From NCBI RefSeq assembly GCF_001514235.1, contig NZ_KQ948926.1, positions 677,861 through 741,860 of the forward strand: DNA of 64,000 nt. The letters are read 5' to 3'. The translations under genes and the position numbers were made by a program. Origin of the DNA: Streptomyces caeruleatus. GTDB lineage: Bacteria > Actinomycetota > Actinomycetes > Streptomycetales > Streptomycetaceae. The notes under the pieces were generated by a model. The model did not search any database. It was given only the letters and a program-made list of their open reading frames with translations, and was not told the DNA's origin. Positions 49,900 through 58,823 of this stretch are shown here, piece after piece. Within the stretch, counting starts at the first letter, position 1; every line of letters starts with the position of its first letter.

Positions 49900-51807
49900 T
49901 CAGCCGTGCTTGGCGCGGCTCGCGGCGCGGGCGCGCTCGCGGGCGTCCAGGTTCACCTTCCGGATGCGCACGGCCTCCGGGGTGACCTCCACGCACTCGT
50001 CGTCGCGGCAGAACTCCAGGGACTGCTCCAGCGACAGCTTGCGCGGCGGGACGATCGCCTCGAACGAGTCGGCCGAGGAGGACCGCATGTTCGTGAGCTT
50101 CTTCTCCTTGGTGATGTTCACGTCCATGTCGTCGGAGCGGGAGTTCTCACCGACGATCATGCCCTCGTACACCTCGGTGCCGGGGTCCGTGAAGAGCACA
50201 CCGCGCTCCTGAAGGTTCGTCATCGCGAACGCGGTGACGGCACCGGAGCGGTCGGCGACCAGCGAGCCGTTGTTACGGGTCTGGAGGTTGCCGAACCAGG
50301 GCTCGAAGCCCTCGTGGATGGAGTGGCCGATGCCGGTGCCGCGGGTCTGGGTCAGGAACTCGGTCCGGAACCCGATGAGACCGCGGGACGGCACCACGAA
50401 CTCCATGCGGACCCAGCCGGAGCCGTGGTTCGACATGTTGTCCATACGGCCCTTGCGGACACCCATGAGCTGCGTGACCGCGCCCATGTGCTCCTCGGGC
50501 ACGTCGATCGTCATGCGCTCGACGGGCTCGTACGTCTTGCCGTCGACGTCCTTGGTGACGACCTGCGGCTTGCCGATGGTCAGCTCGAAGCCCTCGCGGC
50601 GCATCTGCTCGACCAGGATGGCGAGCGCGAGCTCACCACGGCCCTGGACCTCCCAGGCGTCGGGGCGCTCGGTGTCGATGACGCGCAGCGAAACGTTACC
50701 GATCAGCTCGCGGTCGAGGCGGTCCTTGACCTGGCGGGCGGTGACCTTGCGGTCCTTGACGGCCGCCTTGTTGTCGGCGCCCTTGCCGGTGCCGCCACGG
50801 CCGACCAGCGGCGAGGTGTTGGTGCCGATGGTCATGGAGATCGCGGGCTCGTCGACCGTGATCAGCGGCAGCGGGATCGGGTTCTCGGTGTCGGCCAGCG
50901 TCTCGCCGATCATGATGTCCGGGATACCGGCGACGGCGCAGATGTCACCCGGGCCGGCCTTCTCGGCGGGCTTGCGGGTGAGCGCCTCGGTCATCATCAG
51001 CTCGGTGATGCGCACGTTGCTGATGGAGCCGTCACGCTTGATCCAGGCGACGGTCTGGCCCTTGCGCAGCTCGCCCTGCTCGACACGGAGCAGCGCGATA
51101 CGGCCGAGGAAGTTGTCCGCGTCCAGGTTGGTGACGTGCGCCTGGAGCGGGGCCTCCTCGTCGTAGGTCGGGGCCGGGATGTGCTGGAGGATCGTGGAGA
51201 AGAACGGCTCCAGGCTGGTGGAGTCCGCCGGGACCGTGCCGTTCTCCGGCTTGGTCAGCGAGGCGATGCCGTCACGGCCGCAGGCGTAGACGATCGGGAA
51301 CTCGATCTGCTCCTCGTCGGCGTCCAGGTCGAGGAAGAGGTCGTACGTCTCGTTGACGACCTCGTCGATCCGGGAGTCGGGCCGGTCCGTCTTGTTGATG
51401 CACAGGATGACGGGCAGGCGCTGCTGCAGCGCCTTGCGCAGCACGAAGCGGGTCTGGGGCAGCGGGCCCTCGGAGGCGTCGACGAGCAGCACGACGCCGT
51501 CGACCATGGACAGACCGCGCTCCACCTCACCACCGAAGTCGGCGTGGCCGGGGGTGTCGATGATGTTGATGGTGATGACGTCCCCCCCGTCCTTGGGGTG
51601 GTACTTCACCGCCGTGTTCTTGGCGAGGATCGTGATGCCCTTCTCACGCTCCAGGTCGTTCGAGTCCATCATGCGGTCGTCGACGCCTTCGAGCTGGTGG
51701 GCGGCGAAGGCACCGGCCTGCTTCAGCATTCCGTCGACGATGGTGGTCTTGCCGTGGTCGACGTGGGCGACGATGGCGACGTTGCGGATGTCGTGGCGCG
51801 TGGCCAT
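49900..51807 (-). CDS. typA: TypA/BipA translational GTPase
   Basis: The product is 635 aa, the usual length. Start ATG 51807 gives [20 protein letters not shown] directly; the longer frame upstream is not needed. G1 is [10 protein letters not shown]2/G3 are [12 protein letters not shown] and [14 protein letters not shown], and G4 is NKTDRPDSR. Later domains include the EF-G-like domain V and the BipA-specific C-terminal domain ([18 protein letters not shown]). TypA binds the ribosome and aids assembly or translation under stress. It is a conserved core gene and marks this part as ordinary chromosome. Confidence 0.97.
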   Translation of the reverse strand: MATRHDIRNVAIVAHVDHGKTTIVDGMLKQAGAFAAHQLEGVDDRMMDSNDLEREKGITILAKNTAVKYHPKDGGDVITINIIDTPGHADFGGEVERGLSMVDGVVLLVDASEGPLPQTRFVLRKALQQRLPVILCINKTDRPDSRIDEVVNETYDLFLDLDADEEQIEFPIVYACGRDGIASLTKPENGTVPADSTSLEPFFSTILQHIPAPTYDEEAPLQAHVTNLDADNFLGRIALLRVEQGELRKGQTVAWIKRDGSISNVRITELMMTEALTRKPAEKAGPGDICAVAGIPDIMIGETLADTENPIPLPLITVDEPAISMTIGTNTSPLVGRGGTGKGADNKAAVKDRKVTARQVKDRLDRELIGNVSLRVIDTERPDAWEVQGRGELALAILVEQMRREGFELTIGKPQVVTKDVDGKTYEPVERMTIDVPEEHMGAVTQLMGVRKGRMDNMSNHGSGWVRMEFVVPSRGLIGFRTEFLTQTRGTGIGHSIHEGFEPWFGNLQTRNNGSLVADRSGAVTAFAMTNLQERGVLFTDPGTEVYEGMIVGENSRSDDMDVNITKEKKLTNMRSSSADSFEAIVPPRKLSLEQSLEFCRDDECVEVTPEAVRIRKVNLDARERARAASRAKHG

Positions 51808-52244
51808 ATTGCGGCGTACTCCCGGAGTGTGAGGACGGCTCTCGCGTACATCTGTGTTACGCGGGCCCTGCCGGGCTTGACACGCCACGGCCTTACCCCA
51901 TGGTACGTGGCCGTTCCCACTGGGGCTCGCCGGCCTATGTCTCCGCAGGTGAACCCCCCTTTGAACGCCCCCGCCGCCCCTACCCGTCCCATCCTTCTGG
52001 GGCTCCGCCCCAGACCCCGCTCCTCAAACGCCGGAGGGGCTGAATTTGCCGGGGCTGGATCTTTCAGCCCGTCCGGCGTTTGAGGACGAGTCTTTGCCGT
52101 CCCTAGCCCCCACCCACCCGCAGGGGGCGAGGTCTTTTAGCCCGTCCGGCGTTTGAGGACGAGGCCCGAAGGGCCGACAGCGGGGGTCTGGGGGCGGCAG
52201 CCCCCAGGGATGGGACGGGTAGGGGCGGCGGGGGCGAAGAAAGG
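51808..52244. other. Spacer upstream of typA, mostly filled by a palindromic repeat element
   Basis: About 440 bases lie between typA and the orphan lipoprotein gene, both leftward. The left 150 bases should hold the typA promoter. The remainder (51966-52236) is the palindromic repeat listed separately. No gene was found. Confidence 0.6.
51966..52236. repeat. Nested palindromic intergenic repeat element
   Basis: Outer arms of 29 bases are perfect inverted copies (51966-51994 and 52208-52236). Inside are small hairpins (CTGGGGCTCCGCCCCAG on the left, CTGGGGGCGGCAGCCCCCAG on the right). One copy of TCCTCAAACGCCGGA (left) faces two tandem copies of GCCCGTCCGGCGTTTGAGGA on the right (starting about 52067 and 52140). 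The TCCGGCGTTTGAGGACGAG core is a frequent Streptomyces intergenic repeat from memory. It may act as terminator for the lipoprotein gene. Confidence 0.9.
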
Positions 52245-54578
52245 TCAGTTGGTCGATGCGGTCGCGGCGGGCTTCGGGCTCTTCTTCAGGAAGCCCATGT
52301 CCTCGTACACCGGCGTGCCGAACCCGAAGGCCCCGGCGTTGGCGACGTTCGACCTCGTGGCCATCAGCTGAGGACGCTGGAAGAGCGGAAGCGAACCCGC
52401 CGCCGCCCAGATCCGGGAGTCGGCCTTCCGGATCAGCGCCCGCGACTCGGACTCGTCCAACGTGGCGACCGCCTGGTCGAACAGCTGGTCCACCTGATCG
52501 GTACCGACACGGGTGTAGTTCTGCTCGACGTTCAACGACCCGTCGGCGGCCGGGACAGGCTTGGCGTAGATCGGCCGGGCGTCGGTGGCGGGGTACGCGG
52601 AGGCGGGCCAGGAGTACAGCGCGAGATCGTACTGACCGGACGCGATGTGATCCTTGAAGTAACTCTCGTCCGCCACCTTCATGATCTCGGTACGGATCCC
52701 CACCCGCTCCAGCATCACCCCGATCCGGTCCGCCACCGTCCGCAGCGTCTGCGACCCCGCCCCCTCCGGCACCACGAACCGCAACGTCAACGCCTTGCCG
52801 TCCTTGGCCAACGGCCGAGCCGCCGCACCCGCCGGCGCGGGAGTGCCCTGCGGCGCGTACGCCCCGGGCGCCCCGCCCTGCTGCACCTGCTTGGTGCCGT
52901 ACTGCTTGCCGTCCTGAGCGAGGTTCCGCGCCTCGTCGTGATCGGCGTCCTCCCCCTTGTGGCCCTCGTGCCGGTGCGCCTTGTTGTCCTCCCCGACGAT
53001 GTACGTCCCGTCGTCGTCGGACCCGGACTCGGACTTGGAGTGGGACTTGGACTCGGACTGGGACTGGGACCGGGACTCAGAGCCCTTCTCCGCCTTGTCA
53101 GCCCTCTCGTCCATGTCGCCCTTGTCGCCCCTCTCGTCCTTGTCAGCCCTGTCGTCCTTGTCGTCCTTGTCGGCCTTCTCGGCCTTCTCGGCCTTCCCGG
53201 CCTTCCCGGCCTTCCCGGCCTTCTCCCCCTCACTCCCCGCCGCCTCCTCCCCCTTCTTCTTCTCCTTGACCGGCCCGCCCGGCACCCACCCCGCGTCCGC
53301 GAGCAGCGCCTGCGCCTCCGCCGTGTCCTGGTCGCCGATCGCGCCGCTGTTGTCGGCGTAGGCGGCCTGCCCGGACAGGGCGAGATGGCTGCCGACCGGC
53401 TTGGCGGGCAGGCCCAGCGGGGAGAGGACCAGCTTCGCGAGTTCCTCCCGGTCGATGGCGCGGGCGACGGCCCGCCGGATCCGCTCGTCGGCGAGCACGC
53501 TGTCGCCGCCGTTGAGGGCCAGTTGGGTGTACGCCGGCTCCAGGGACTTCCGTACCTCGAAGCCCCGGAACTTCGCCCGGTCCTGCCGCTGCTTCGCGGT
53601 GAGGGTGCGCCGGTCGGGGCCCATCAGCGGTGTGCCGGAGGGGCTGGCGGACGCCGCTCGCGGCGGCGCGGCGAGCGCGATGCGCCGGGCCGCGGCGGAG
53701 TCGATCTCGGCGATGTCGAGATCGCCGGCGGCCAGGGCCGCGGCCCGCTGGTCGCGCGGGACGGCGCGCAGCACGATCTCGTGCAGCTTGGCCGGTTCCC
53801 CCCACCAGCGGGGGTTGCGGGTGAGGGTGACGTCGCCGCCCTTGCGGTCGATCTTCTGCACGATGAACGGCCCGGCGGTGACCTTGAGCCCGCGCCGCGC
53901 CCCGTCGTTGAACGAGTCCGGCGTGCCCATGACCTCCTTCGGGTACAGCGGCGAGAAAAGGGAGCGCCAGTCCGCGTACGGGCGCCCGAAGGTGACCCGC
54001 ACCTCCAGGTCGTTGTCGCCGCGCTCGATCTTCTCGATGCGGTCGTAGCCGGCGTTGCGGGCGGTCCAGTAGGCGCTGTCCTTGCCGGACAGGGCCCGCC
54101 ACTGGGCGGCGAAGTCGGCGGCGCCGATCTCCCGGCCGTCGCTCCAGACGGCCTGCTGGTTGAGCTTGTACAGCACGACCTGCTTGGGCTCGGTCTTGAC
54201 GATCTTCGCGGACTCCAGGTACTCCGGGTTGCGCTGCGGGCGCCCGTTCCCGTCGAGCCGGAACATCGAGGGCAGCGTGGCCTGCGCGATCCGGGTCGTG
54301 GCCGCGTCGGCGTCCGACTGGAAGGTGTTCAGCGTCTCCGGTACGGCGTCCACGGCCCACCGCAGCGTGCCGCCGTCGAGGAGCTGGGCCCGGGCGGCCG
54401 TGGCGATGTCCTGCCCGGCCAGCGGCTTTCCGGCCGGATCCGGGTCGCTGCACCCGGCGAGTGCCGGCAGCGCGAGCGCGCCCGCGACGAGGAAAGTGGC
54501 CGAGCGCAGGACCGCGCTGCGGCCAGGCCTGGGTCCGACGCTGGGTCCGACGCTGGGTCCGATGCCGACGTGGGACAT
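52245..54578 (-). CDS. Orphan ABC-type solute-binding lipoprotein (family 5) with charged low-complexity insert
   Basis: The product is 777 aa, about 200 longer than typical. ATG 54578 follows GGAGG. The signal peptide ends LAGC (ALPALAGCSDPD), so it is a lipoprotein. Just before it is GPSVGPSVGP, a small tandem repeat. Family-5 features: GGTLRWAVDAVPETLNTFQS and KLNQQAVWSDGREIGAADFA. Residues about 445-555 are an insert of K/A/E/D/G then S/E/K/D repeats ending in a His-rich stretch (AHRHEGHKGEDADHD), after which the binding fold resumes. There are no transporter genes beside it, so it is an orphan binding protein; the ligand is unknown. Confidence 0.88.
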   Translation of the reverse strand: MSHVGIGPSVGPSVGPRPGRSAVLRSATFLVAGALALPALAGCSDPDPAGKPLAGQDIATAARAQLLDGGTLRWAVDAVPETLNTFQSDADAATTRIAQATLPSMFRLDGNGRPQRNPEYLESAKIVKTEPKQVVLYKLNQQAVWSDGREIGAADFAAQWRALSGKDSAYWTARNAGYDRIEKIERGDNDLEVRVTFGRPYADWRSLFSPLYPKEVMGTPDSFNDGARRGLKVTAGPFIVQKIDRKGGDVTLTRNPRWWGEPAKLHEIVLRAVPRDQRAAALAAGDLDIAEIDSAAARRIALAAPPRAASASPSGTPLMGPDRRTLTAKQRQDRAKFRGFEVRKSLEPAYTQLALNGGDSVLADERIRRAVARAIDREELAKLVLSPLGLPAKPVGSHLALSGQAAYADNSGAIGDQDTAEAQALLADAGWVPGGPVKEKKKGEEAAGSEGEKAGKAGKAGKAEKAEKADKDDKDDRADKDERGDKGDMDERADKAEKGSESRSQSQSESKSHSKSESGSDDDGTYIVGEDNKAHRHEGHKGEDADHDEARNLAQDGKQYGTKQVQQGGAPGAYAPQGTPAPAGAAARPLAKDGKALTLRFVVPEGAGSQTLRTVADRIGVMLERVGIRTEIMKVADESYFKDHIASGQYDLALYSWPASAYPATDARPIYAKPVPAADGSLNVEQNYTRVGTDQVDQLFDQAVATLDESESRALIRKADSRIWAAAGSLPLFQRPQLMATRSNVANAGAFGFGTPVYEDMGFLKKSPKPAATASTN

Positions 54579-54943
54579 CTCAGGTACCTCCGGGGAGCGG
54601 CCCGCCGGTGACAATAAGTGCGTTCTGATCACATTTGGCGGTATTTTGGAGCTGATCAGATCTAAGGCACCCCACTGAAGAGGAAAGGGTTCGCCAGGCG
54701 GAGACGACACGGCGGCAGGGGCGTACAAGGCCACCCGTGCGGAGCAACGCGCTCCGCACCTCGCACTCCTCGCCACCTTTCGGCCCCCCGGCGTGCACAG
54801 AGCGCTTGCGGGCGTGCAATGGAGGCGTGCAATCCGCCAATCGCTGCACATCCCTTCACAGCGACAGGTGTGACGCGCAACACTCGCAGGCGCATGAACG
54901 TTGCCACCCAGGGCCGTAGGGCCCACGGAAGTGAGGTCACGTC
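54579..54943. promoter_or_regulatory. Divergent control region between orphan lipoprotein and the succinate dehydrogenase gene group
   Basis: This spacer of 365 bases contains an AT-rich patch at 54610-54665 with two CTGATCA sites (54625-54631 and 54652-54658) spaced 27 bases apart. Further right is a direct repeat GGCGTGCAAT (54811-54820 and 54824-54833). No gene was seen. Confidence 0.45.
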
Positions 54944-55234
54944 ATGTCCGTGCAAGACGACCTGACAGCTGTCCAGCGCTGCCTCGACGACCTGGCCCGG
55001 TCCGTGGGCCGGCTGGAGAAGCAGCTGGGCACCGGCGGAATCGAGATGCGCCGCGTCCGCACCGACGCCAACCATCTGCGCGAGAGCGTCGCGCTGCTGA
55101 GGGACGCTGCCGCGTCCCCCGCCACCCAGCGCAAACCGGAGCTCGTCACCATCCCCGACACGCCGTACGACGACTCTCTGTGGATCGACACGGATGACGA
55201 GGGTCTCGGCGCAAGGGACCGCCGCGCCCCCTGA
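54944..55234 (+). CDS. Small conserved hypothetical protein, 96 aa
   Basis: ATG 54944 lies after GGAAGTGAGG. The first 55 residues (DDLTAVQRCLDDLARSVGRL ... ANHLRESVALLRDAA) form a heptad-like helix pair, so a coiled coil is likely. The tail is acidic (DTPYDDSLWIDTDDEG). It has no membrane segment and no known domain. It precedes the succinate dehydrogenase genes by 30 bases on the same strand, so it may be co-transcribed with them. Confidence 0.75.
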   Translation: MSVQDDLTAVQRCLDDLARSVGRLEKQLGTGGIEMRRVRTDANHLRESVALLRDAAASPATQRKPELVTIPDTPYDDSLWIDTDDEGLGARDRRAP

Positions 55235-55264
55235 TCCCCCACCTGACCCGACCGGAGTCATGCA

Positions 55265-56086
55265 TTGGCCACTGGTACGGAACCCCATCTGAACAGCGGC
55301 GGCGTACGCACCGGTACGCGCGCCGCGATCTCCGCCCCGCACCTGCGGACCGACCGCTGGTGGCTGGCCCCCGCCGTCACCGCGGCCGGTCTGCTCGCGT
55401 TCATCGTGTACTCCACGTGGCGGGCCTTCGCCAACGCGGACTACTACGCGGCGCCGTACGTCTCCCCGTTCTACTCGCCCTGTCTGGCGGAGAACTGCGA
55501 GCCGATGCGCGCCGGGCCGAACTGGGAGCTCTTCGGGAGCTGGTGGGGCATCTCCCCCGCGATCATCATCCTGATCTTCCCGCTCGGCTTCCGTCTGACC
55601 TGCTACTACTACCGCAAGGCCTACTACCGGGGCTTCTGGATGTCGCCCCCGGCCTGCGCGGTGGCGGAGCCGCACAAGAAGTACTCCGGTGAGACCCGCT
55701 TCCCGCTGATCCTGCAGAACATCCACCGGTACTTCTTCTACGCCGCGCTCCTGGTCGCCGGGATCCTGACGTACGACACGGTGCTCGCCTTCCGCGACGA
55801 GAACTACGAGTGGGGCCACATGGGCCTCGGCACCCTCGTATTCCTCCTCAACATCGTGCTGATCTGGGCGTACACCCTCTCCTGTCACTCCTGCCGGCAC
55901 ATCGTGGGCGGCAAGCTCAAGCACTTCTCCAAACACCCCGTGCGCTACCGCATGTGGCAGTGGATCGGGAAGCTCAACGCCCGCCACATGCAGCTCGCCT
56001 GGGCGTCGCTGCTGAGCGTGGCGCTCGCCGACTTCTACGTCTATCTCGTCGCGTCCGGGGTCTTCGACGATCCGCGCTTCTTCTAG
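55265..56086 (+). CDS. Succinate dehydrogenase/fumarate reductase cytochrome b-type membrane subunit
   Basis: The product is 273 aa with TTG 55265 as start (GGAG nine bases upstream). Five membrane segments are visible: LAPAVTAAGLLAFIVYSTWR, IIILIFPLGFRLTCYYYRKA, YFFYAALLVAGILTYDTVLA, LGTLVFLLNIVLIWAYTLSC and WASLLSVALADFYVYLVASG. Their His residues (about HRYFFYA and CHSCRHIVGG) could bind heme. Together with the flavoprotein and iron-sulfur genes that follow, it forms a membrane-bound three-subunit complex passing electrons to or from menaquinone. Confidence 0.88.
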   Translation: MATGTEPHLNSGGVRTGTRAAISAPHLRTDRWWLAPAVTAAGLLAFIVYSTWRAFANADYYAAPYVSPFYSPCLAENCEPMRAGPNWELFGSWWGISPAIIILIFPLGFRLTCYYYRKAYYRGFWMSPPACAVAEPHKKYSGETRFPLILQNIHRYFFYAALLVAGILTYDTVLAFRDENYEWGHMGLGTLVFLLNIVLIWAYTLSCHSCRHIVGGKLKHFSKHPVRYRMWQWIGKLNARHMQLAWASLLSVALADFYVYLVASGVFDDPRFF

Positions 56087-56106
56087 ATTGGGTGGGGACT
56101 GAACAG

Positions 56107-58050
56107 ATGACCGTGGTCGAACGGCAGGAGTGGGACGTCGTCGTGGTCGGCGCCGGGGGCGCGGGCCTGCGTGCCGCGATCGAGGCACGCGAGCGAGGCG
56201 CCCGTACGGCCGTGATCTGCAAGTCGCTGTTCGGCAAGGCGCACACCGTGATGGCCGAGGGCGGCATCGCGGCGGCCATGGCCAACGCCAACGAGCACGA
56301 CAACTGGCAGGTCCATTTCCGCGACACCATGCGCGGCGGCAAGTTCCTCAACCAGTGGCGGATGGCCGAGCTGCACGCGCGGGAGGCGCCGGACCGGGTG
56401 TGGGAGCTGGAGACCTGGGGGGCGCTCTTCGACCGCACGAAGGACGGCCGTATCTCCCAGCGCAACTTCGGCGGCCACGAGTACCCGCGTCTCGCGCACG
56501 TCGGCGACCGCACCGGACTGGAGCTGATCCGCACACTGCAACAGAAAATCGTTTCCCTGCAGCAGGAGGACAAGAAGGAGACCGGGGACTACGAGTCCCG
56601 GCTGAAGATCTACCAGGAGTGCACCGTCACCCGGATCCTGAAGGACGGAAGCAGGGTCTCCGGGATCTTCGCCTACGAGCGCGAGACCGGCCGCTTCTTC
56701 GTCCTGGACGCCCCAGCCGTGGTGATCGCCACGGGCGGCATCGGCAAGTCCTTCAAGGTGACGTCGAACTCCTGGGAGTACACGGGCGACGGCCACGCGC
56801 TGGCCCTGCTCGCCGGGGCTCCCCTGCTCAACATGGAGTTCGTGCAGTTCCATCCGACGGGCATGGTCTGGCCGCCGTCGGTGAAGGGGATCCTGGTCAC
56901 GGAGTCGGTGCGCGGCGACGGCGGGGTGCTGCGCAACTCCGAGGGCAAGCGGTTCATGTTCGACTACATCCCCGACGTCTTCAAGGAGAAGTACGCCCAG
57001 TCGGAGGAGGAGGGCGACCGCTGGTACGAGGACCCGGACAACAACCGGCGTCCGCCCGAGCTGCTCCCGCGGGACGAGGTGGCGCGGGCCATCAACGCCG
57101 AGGTGAAGGCGGGCCGCGGCTCCCCGCACGGCGGGGTCTTCCTCGACGTGTCGACGCGTATGCCGGCCGAGGTGATCCGCCGCCGACTGCCCTCCATGTA
57201 CCACCAGTTCAAGGAGCTGGCGGACGTGGACATCACGGCGGAGGCGATGGAGGTCGGGCCGACCTGTCACTACGTCATGGGCGGCATCGCGGTCGCGTCG
57301 GACACGGCGGCGGCGCGCGGGGTGCCCGGCCTGTACGCGGCCGGCGAGGTCGCGGGCGGCATGCACGGCTCGAACCGGCTCGGCGGCAACTCTCTGTCCG
57401 ACCTGCTGGTCTTCGGCCGCCGCGCGGGCTGGCACGCCGCCGAGTACGCGGCCGCGCAGGCCTTCGAACGCCCCGAGGTCAGCGACATGCAGGTCGACAC
57501 GGCGGCGGCGGAGGCGCTGCGGCCCTTCTCGGCGGAGGGTCCGGCCGGGGGCGCGGACGACGGACGTCCACCGGAGAACCCGTACACCCTCCACCAGGAG
57601 CTCCAGCAGACGATGAACGACCTCGTCGGCATCATCCGCCGCGAGGGTGAGATGGAGCAGGCGCTGGAGAAGCTGGCCGATCTGCGCGTACGGGCCCGCC
57701 GGGCCGGCGTCGAGGGGCACCGCCAGTTCAACCCCGGCTGGCACCTCGCGCTCGACCTGCGCAACATGCTGCTGGTCAGCGAGTGCGTGGCGCGGGCGGC
57801 GCTGGAGCGCACCGAGTCGCGCGGCGGGCACACCCGCGAGGACCATCCGACGATGGACCGCAAGTGGCGCAACATCAACCTGCTGTGCCAACTGGCCGAC
57901 CCGACGGGCGGCCTGGCGGCCACGGACCCCGAACGCGGCCAGATCACCCTGCTGCGCGAGACCACCGACCCCGTCCGCCAGGACCTGCTGGCTCTCTTCG
58001 ACAAGGAAGAGCTGGTCAAGTACCTCCCCGAAGAGGAGCTCTACCAGTGA
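56107..58050 (+). CDS. sdhA: Succinate dehydrogenase/fumarate reductase flavoprotein subunit
   Basis: The product is 647 aa from ATG 56107 (20 bases after the cytochrome gene). It has the FAD-binding DVVVVGAGGAGLRAAIEARE, the AHTVMAEGGIAAAM stretch with the His that bonds FAD covalently in the family, QFHPTGMVWPPSVKGILVTE of the active site and the HGSNRLGGNSLSDLLVFGRR motif near the end of the FAD domain. It oxidises succinate (or reduces fumarate). It overlaps the iron-sulfur gene by GTGA. Confidence 0.95.
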   Translation: MTVVERQEWDVVVVGAGGAGLRAAIEARERGARTAVICKSLFGKAHTVMAEGGIAAAMANANEHDNWQVHFRDTMRGGKFLNQWRMAELHAREAPDRVWELETWGALFDRTKDGRISQRNFGGHEYPRLAHVGDRTGLELIRTLQQKIVSLQQEDKKETGDYESRLKIYQECTVTRILKDGSRVSGIFAYERETGRFFVLDAPAVVIATGGIGKSFKVTSNSWEYTGDGHALALLAGAPLLNMEFVQFHPTGMVWPPSVKGILVTESVRGDGGVLRNSEGKRFMFDYIPDVFKEKYAQSEEEGDRWYEDPDNNRRPPELLPRDEVARAINAEVKAGRGSPHGGVFLDVSTRMPAEVIRRRLPSMYHQFKELADVDITAEAMEVGPTCHYVMGGIAVASDTAAARGVPGLYAAGEVAGGMHGSNRLGGNSLSDLLVFGRRAGWHAAEYAAAQAFERPEVSDMQVDTAAAEALRPFSAEGPAGGADDGRPPENPYTLHQELQQTMNDLVGIIRREGEMEQALEKLADLRVRARRAGVEGHRQFNPGWHLALDLRNMLLVSECVARAALERTESRGGHTREDHPTMDRKWRNINLLCQLADPTGGLAATDPERGQITLLRETTDPVRQDLLALFDKEELVKYLPEEELYQ

Positions 58051-58823
58051 GCAGCTACGAGGCCCGTTTCAAGGTGTGGCGGGGCGATGTTCAGGGCGGC
58101 GGCCTGGAGGACTTCGAGGTCGAGGTGAACGACGGCGAGGTCGTCCTCGACATCATCCACCGCCTCCAGGCCACCCAGGCCCCCGACCTGGCCGTCCGCT
58201 GGAACTGCAAGGCGGGCAAGTGCGGTTCGTGCTCGGCGGAGATCAACGGCCGCCCCAGGCTGATGTGCATGACACGCATGTCGGTCTTCACCCGGGAGGA
58301 GACGATCACGGTGACGCCGCTGCGGGCGTTCCCGGTGGTCCGCGACCTCGTCACGGACGTCGGCTTCAACTACACGAAGGCCCGCGAGGTCCCCGCCTTC
58401 GTCCCACCCGCCGACCTCGGCCCCGGCGAGTACCGCATGATGCAGGAGGACGTGGACCGCTCGCAGGAGTTCCGCAAGTGCATCGAGTGCTTCCTGTGCC
58501 AGGACACCTGCCACGTCGTCCGCGACCACGAGGAGAACAAACCGGCGTTCGCCGGCCCCCGCTTCCTGATGCGCGTCGCGGAACTGGACATGCACCCCCT
58601 GGACGCGGCCGCGGAGACCGGCCTGGACCGCAAGGCCACGGCCCAGGAGGAACACGGCCTCGGCTACTGCAACATCACCAAGTGCTGCACGGAGGTCTGC
58701 CCCGAGGGCATCAAGATCACGGACAACGCGCTGATCCCGCTGAAGGAACGGGCGGTCGACCGCAAGTACGACCCGCTGGTGTGGCTCGGCAACAAGATCA
58801 TGCGCCGGACCTCGTCGGGCTGA
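58047..58823 (+). CDS. sdhB: Succinate dehydrogenase/fumarate reductase iron-sulfur subunit
   Basis: The product is 258 aa; GTG 58047 overlaps the flavoprotein stop. Cysteine groups for the three clusters are seen: NCKAGKCGSCSAEING and RLMCMTRM for [2Fe-2S], CIECFLCQDTC, and CCTEVCPEGI for the 4Fe and 3Fe clusters. It carries electrons from FAD to the membrane subunit. Its last 26 bases overlap the convergent phosphotransferase-like gene. Confidence 0.95.
   Translation: MSSYEARFKVWRGDVQGGGLEDFEVEVNDGEVVLDIIHRLQATQAPDLAVRWNCKAGKCGSCSAEINGRPRLMCMTRMSVFTREETITVTPLRAFPVVRDLVTDVGFNYTKAREVPAFVPPADLGPGEYRMMQEDVDRSQEFRKCIECFLCQDTCHVVRDHEENKPAFAGPRFLMRVAELDMHPLDAAAETGLDRKATAQEEHGLGYCNITKCCTEVCPEGIKITDNALIPLKERAVDRKYDPLVWLGNKIMRRTSSG

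Noticed and set aside
49520..50212. Rightward open frame across the typA end
   Set aside because: It overlaps the typA terminator and coding region and has no ribosome site or domain.
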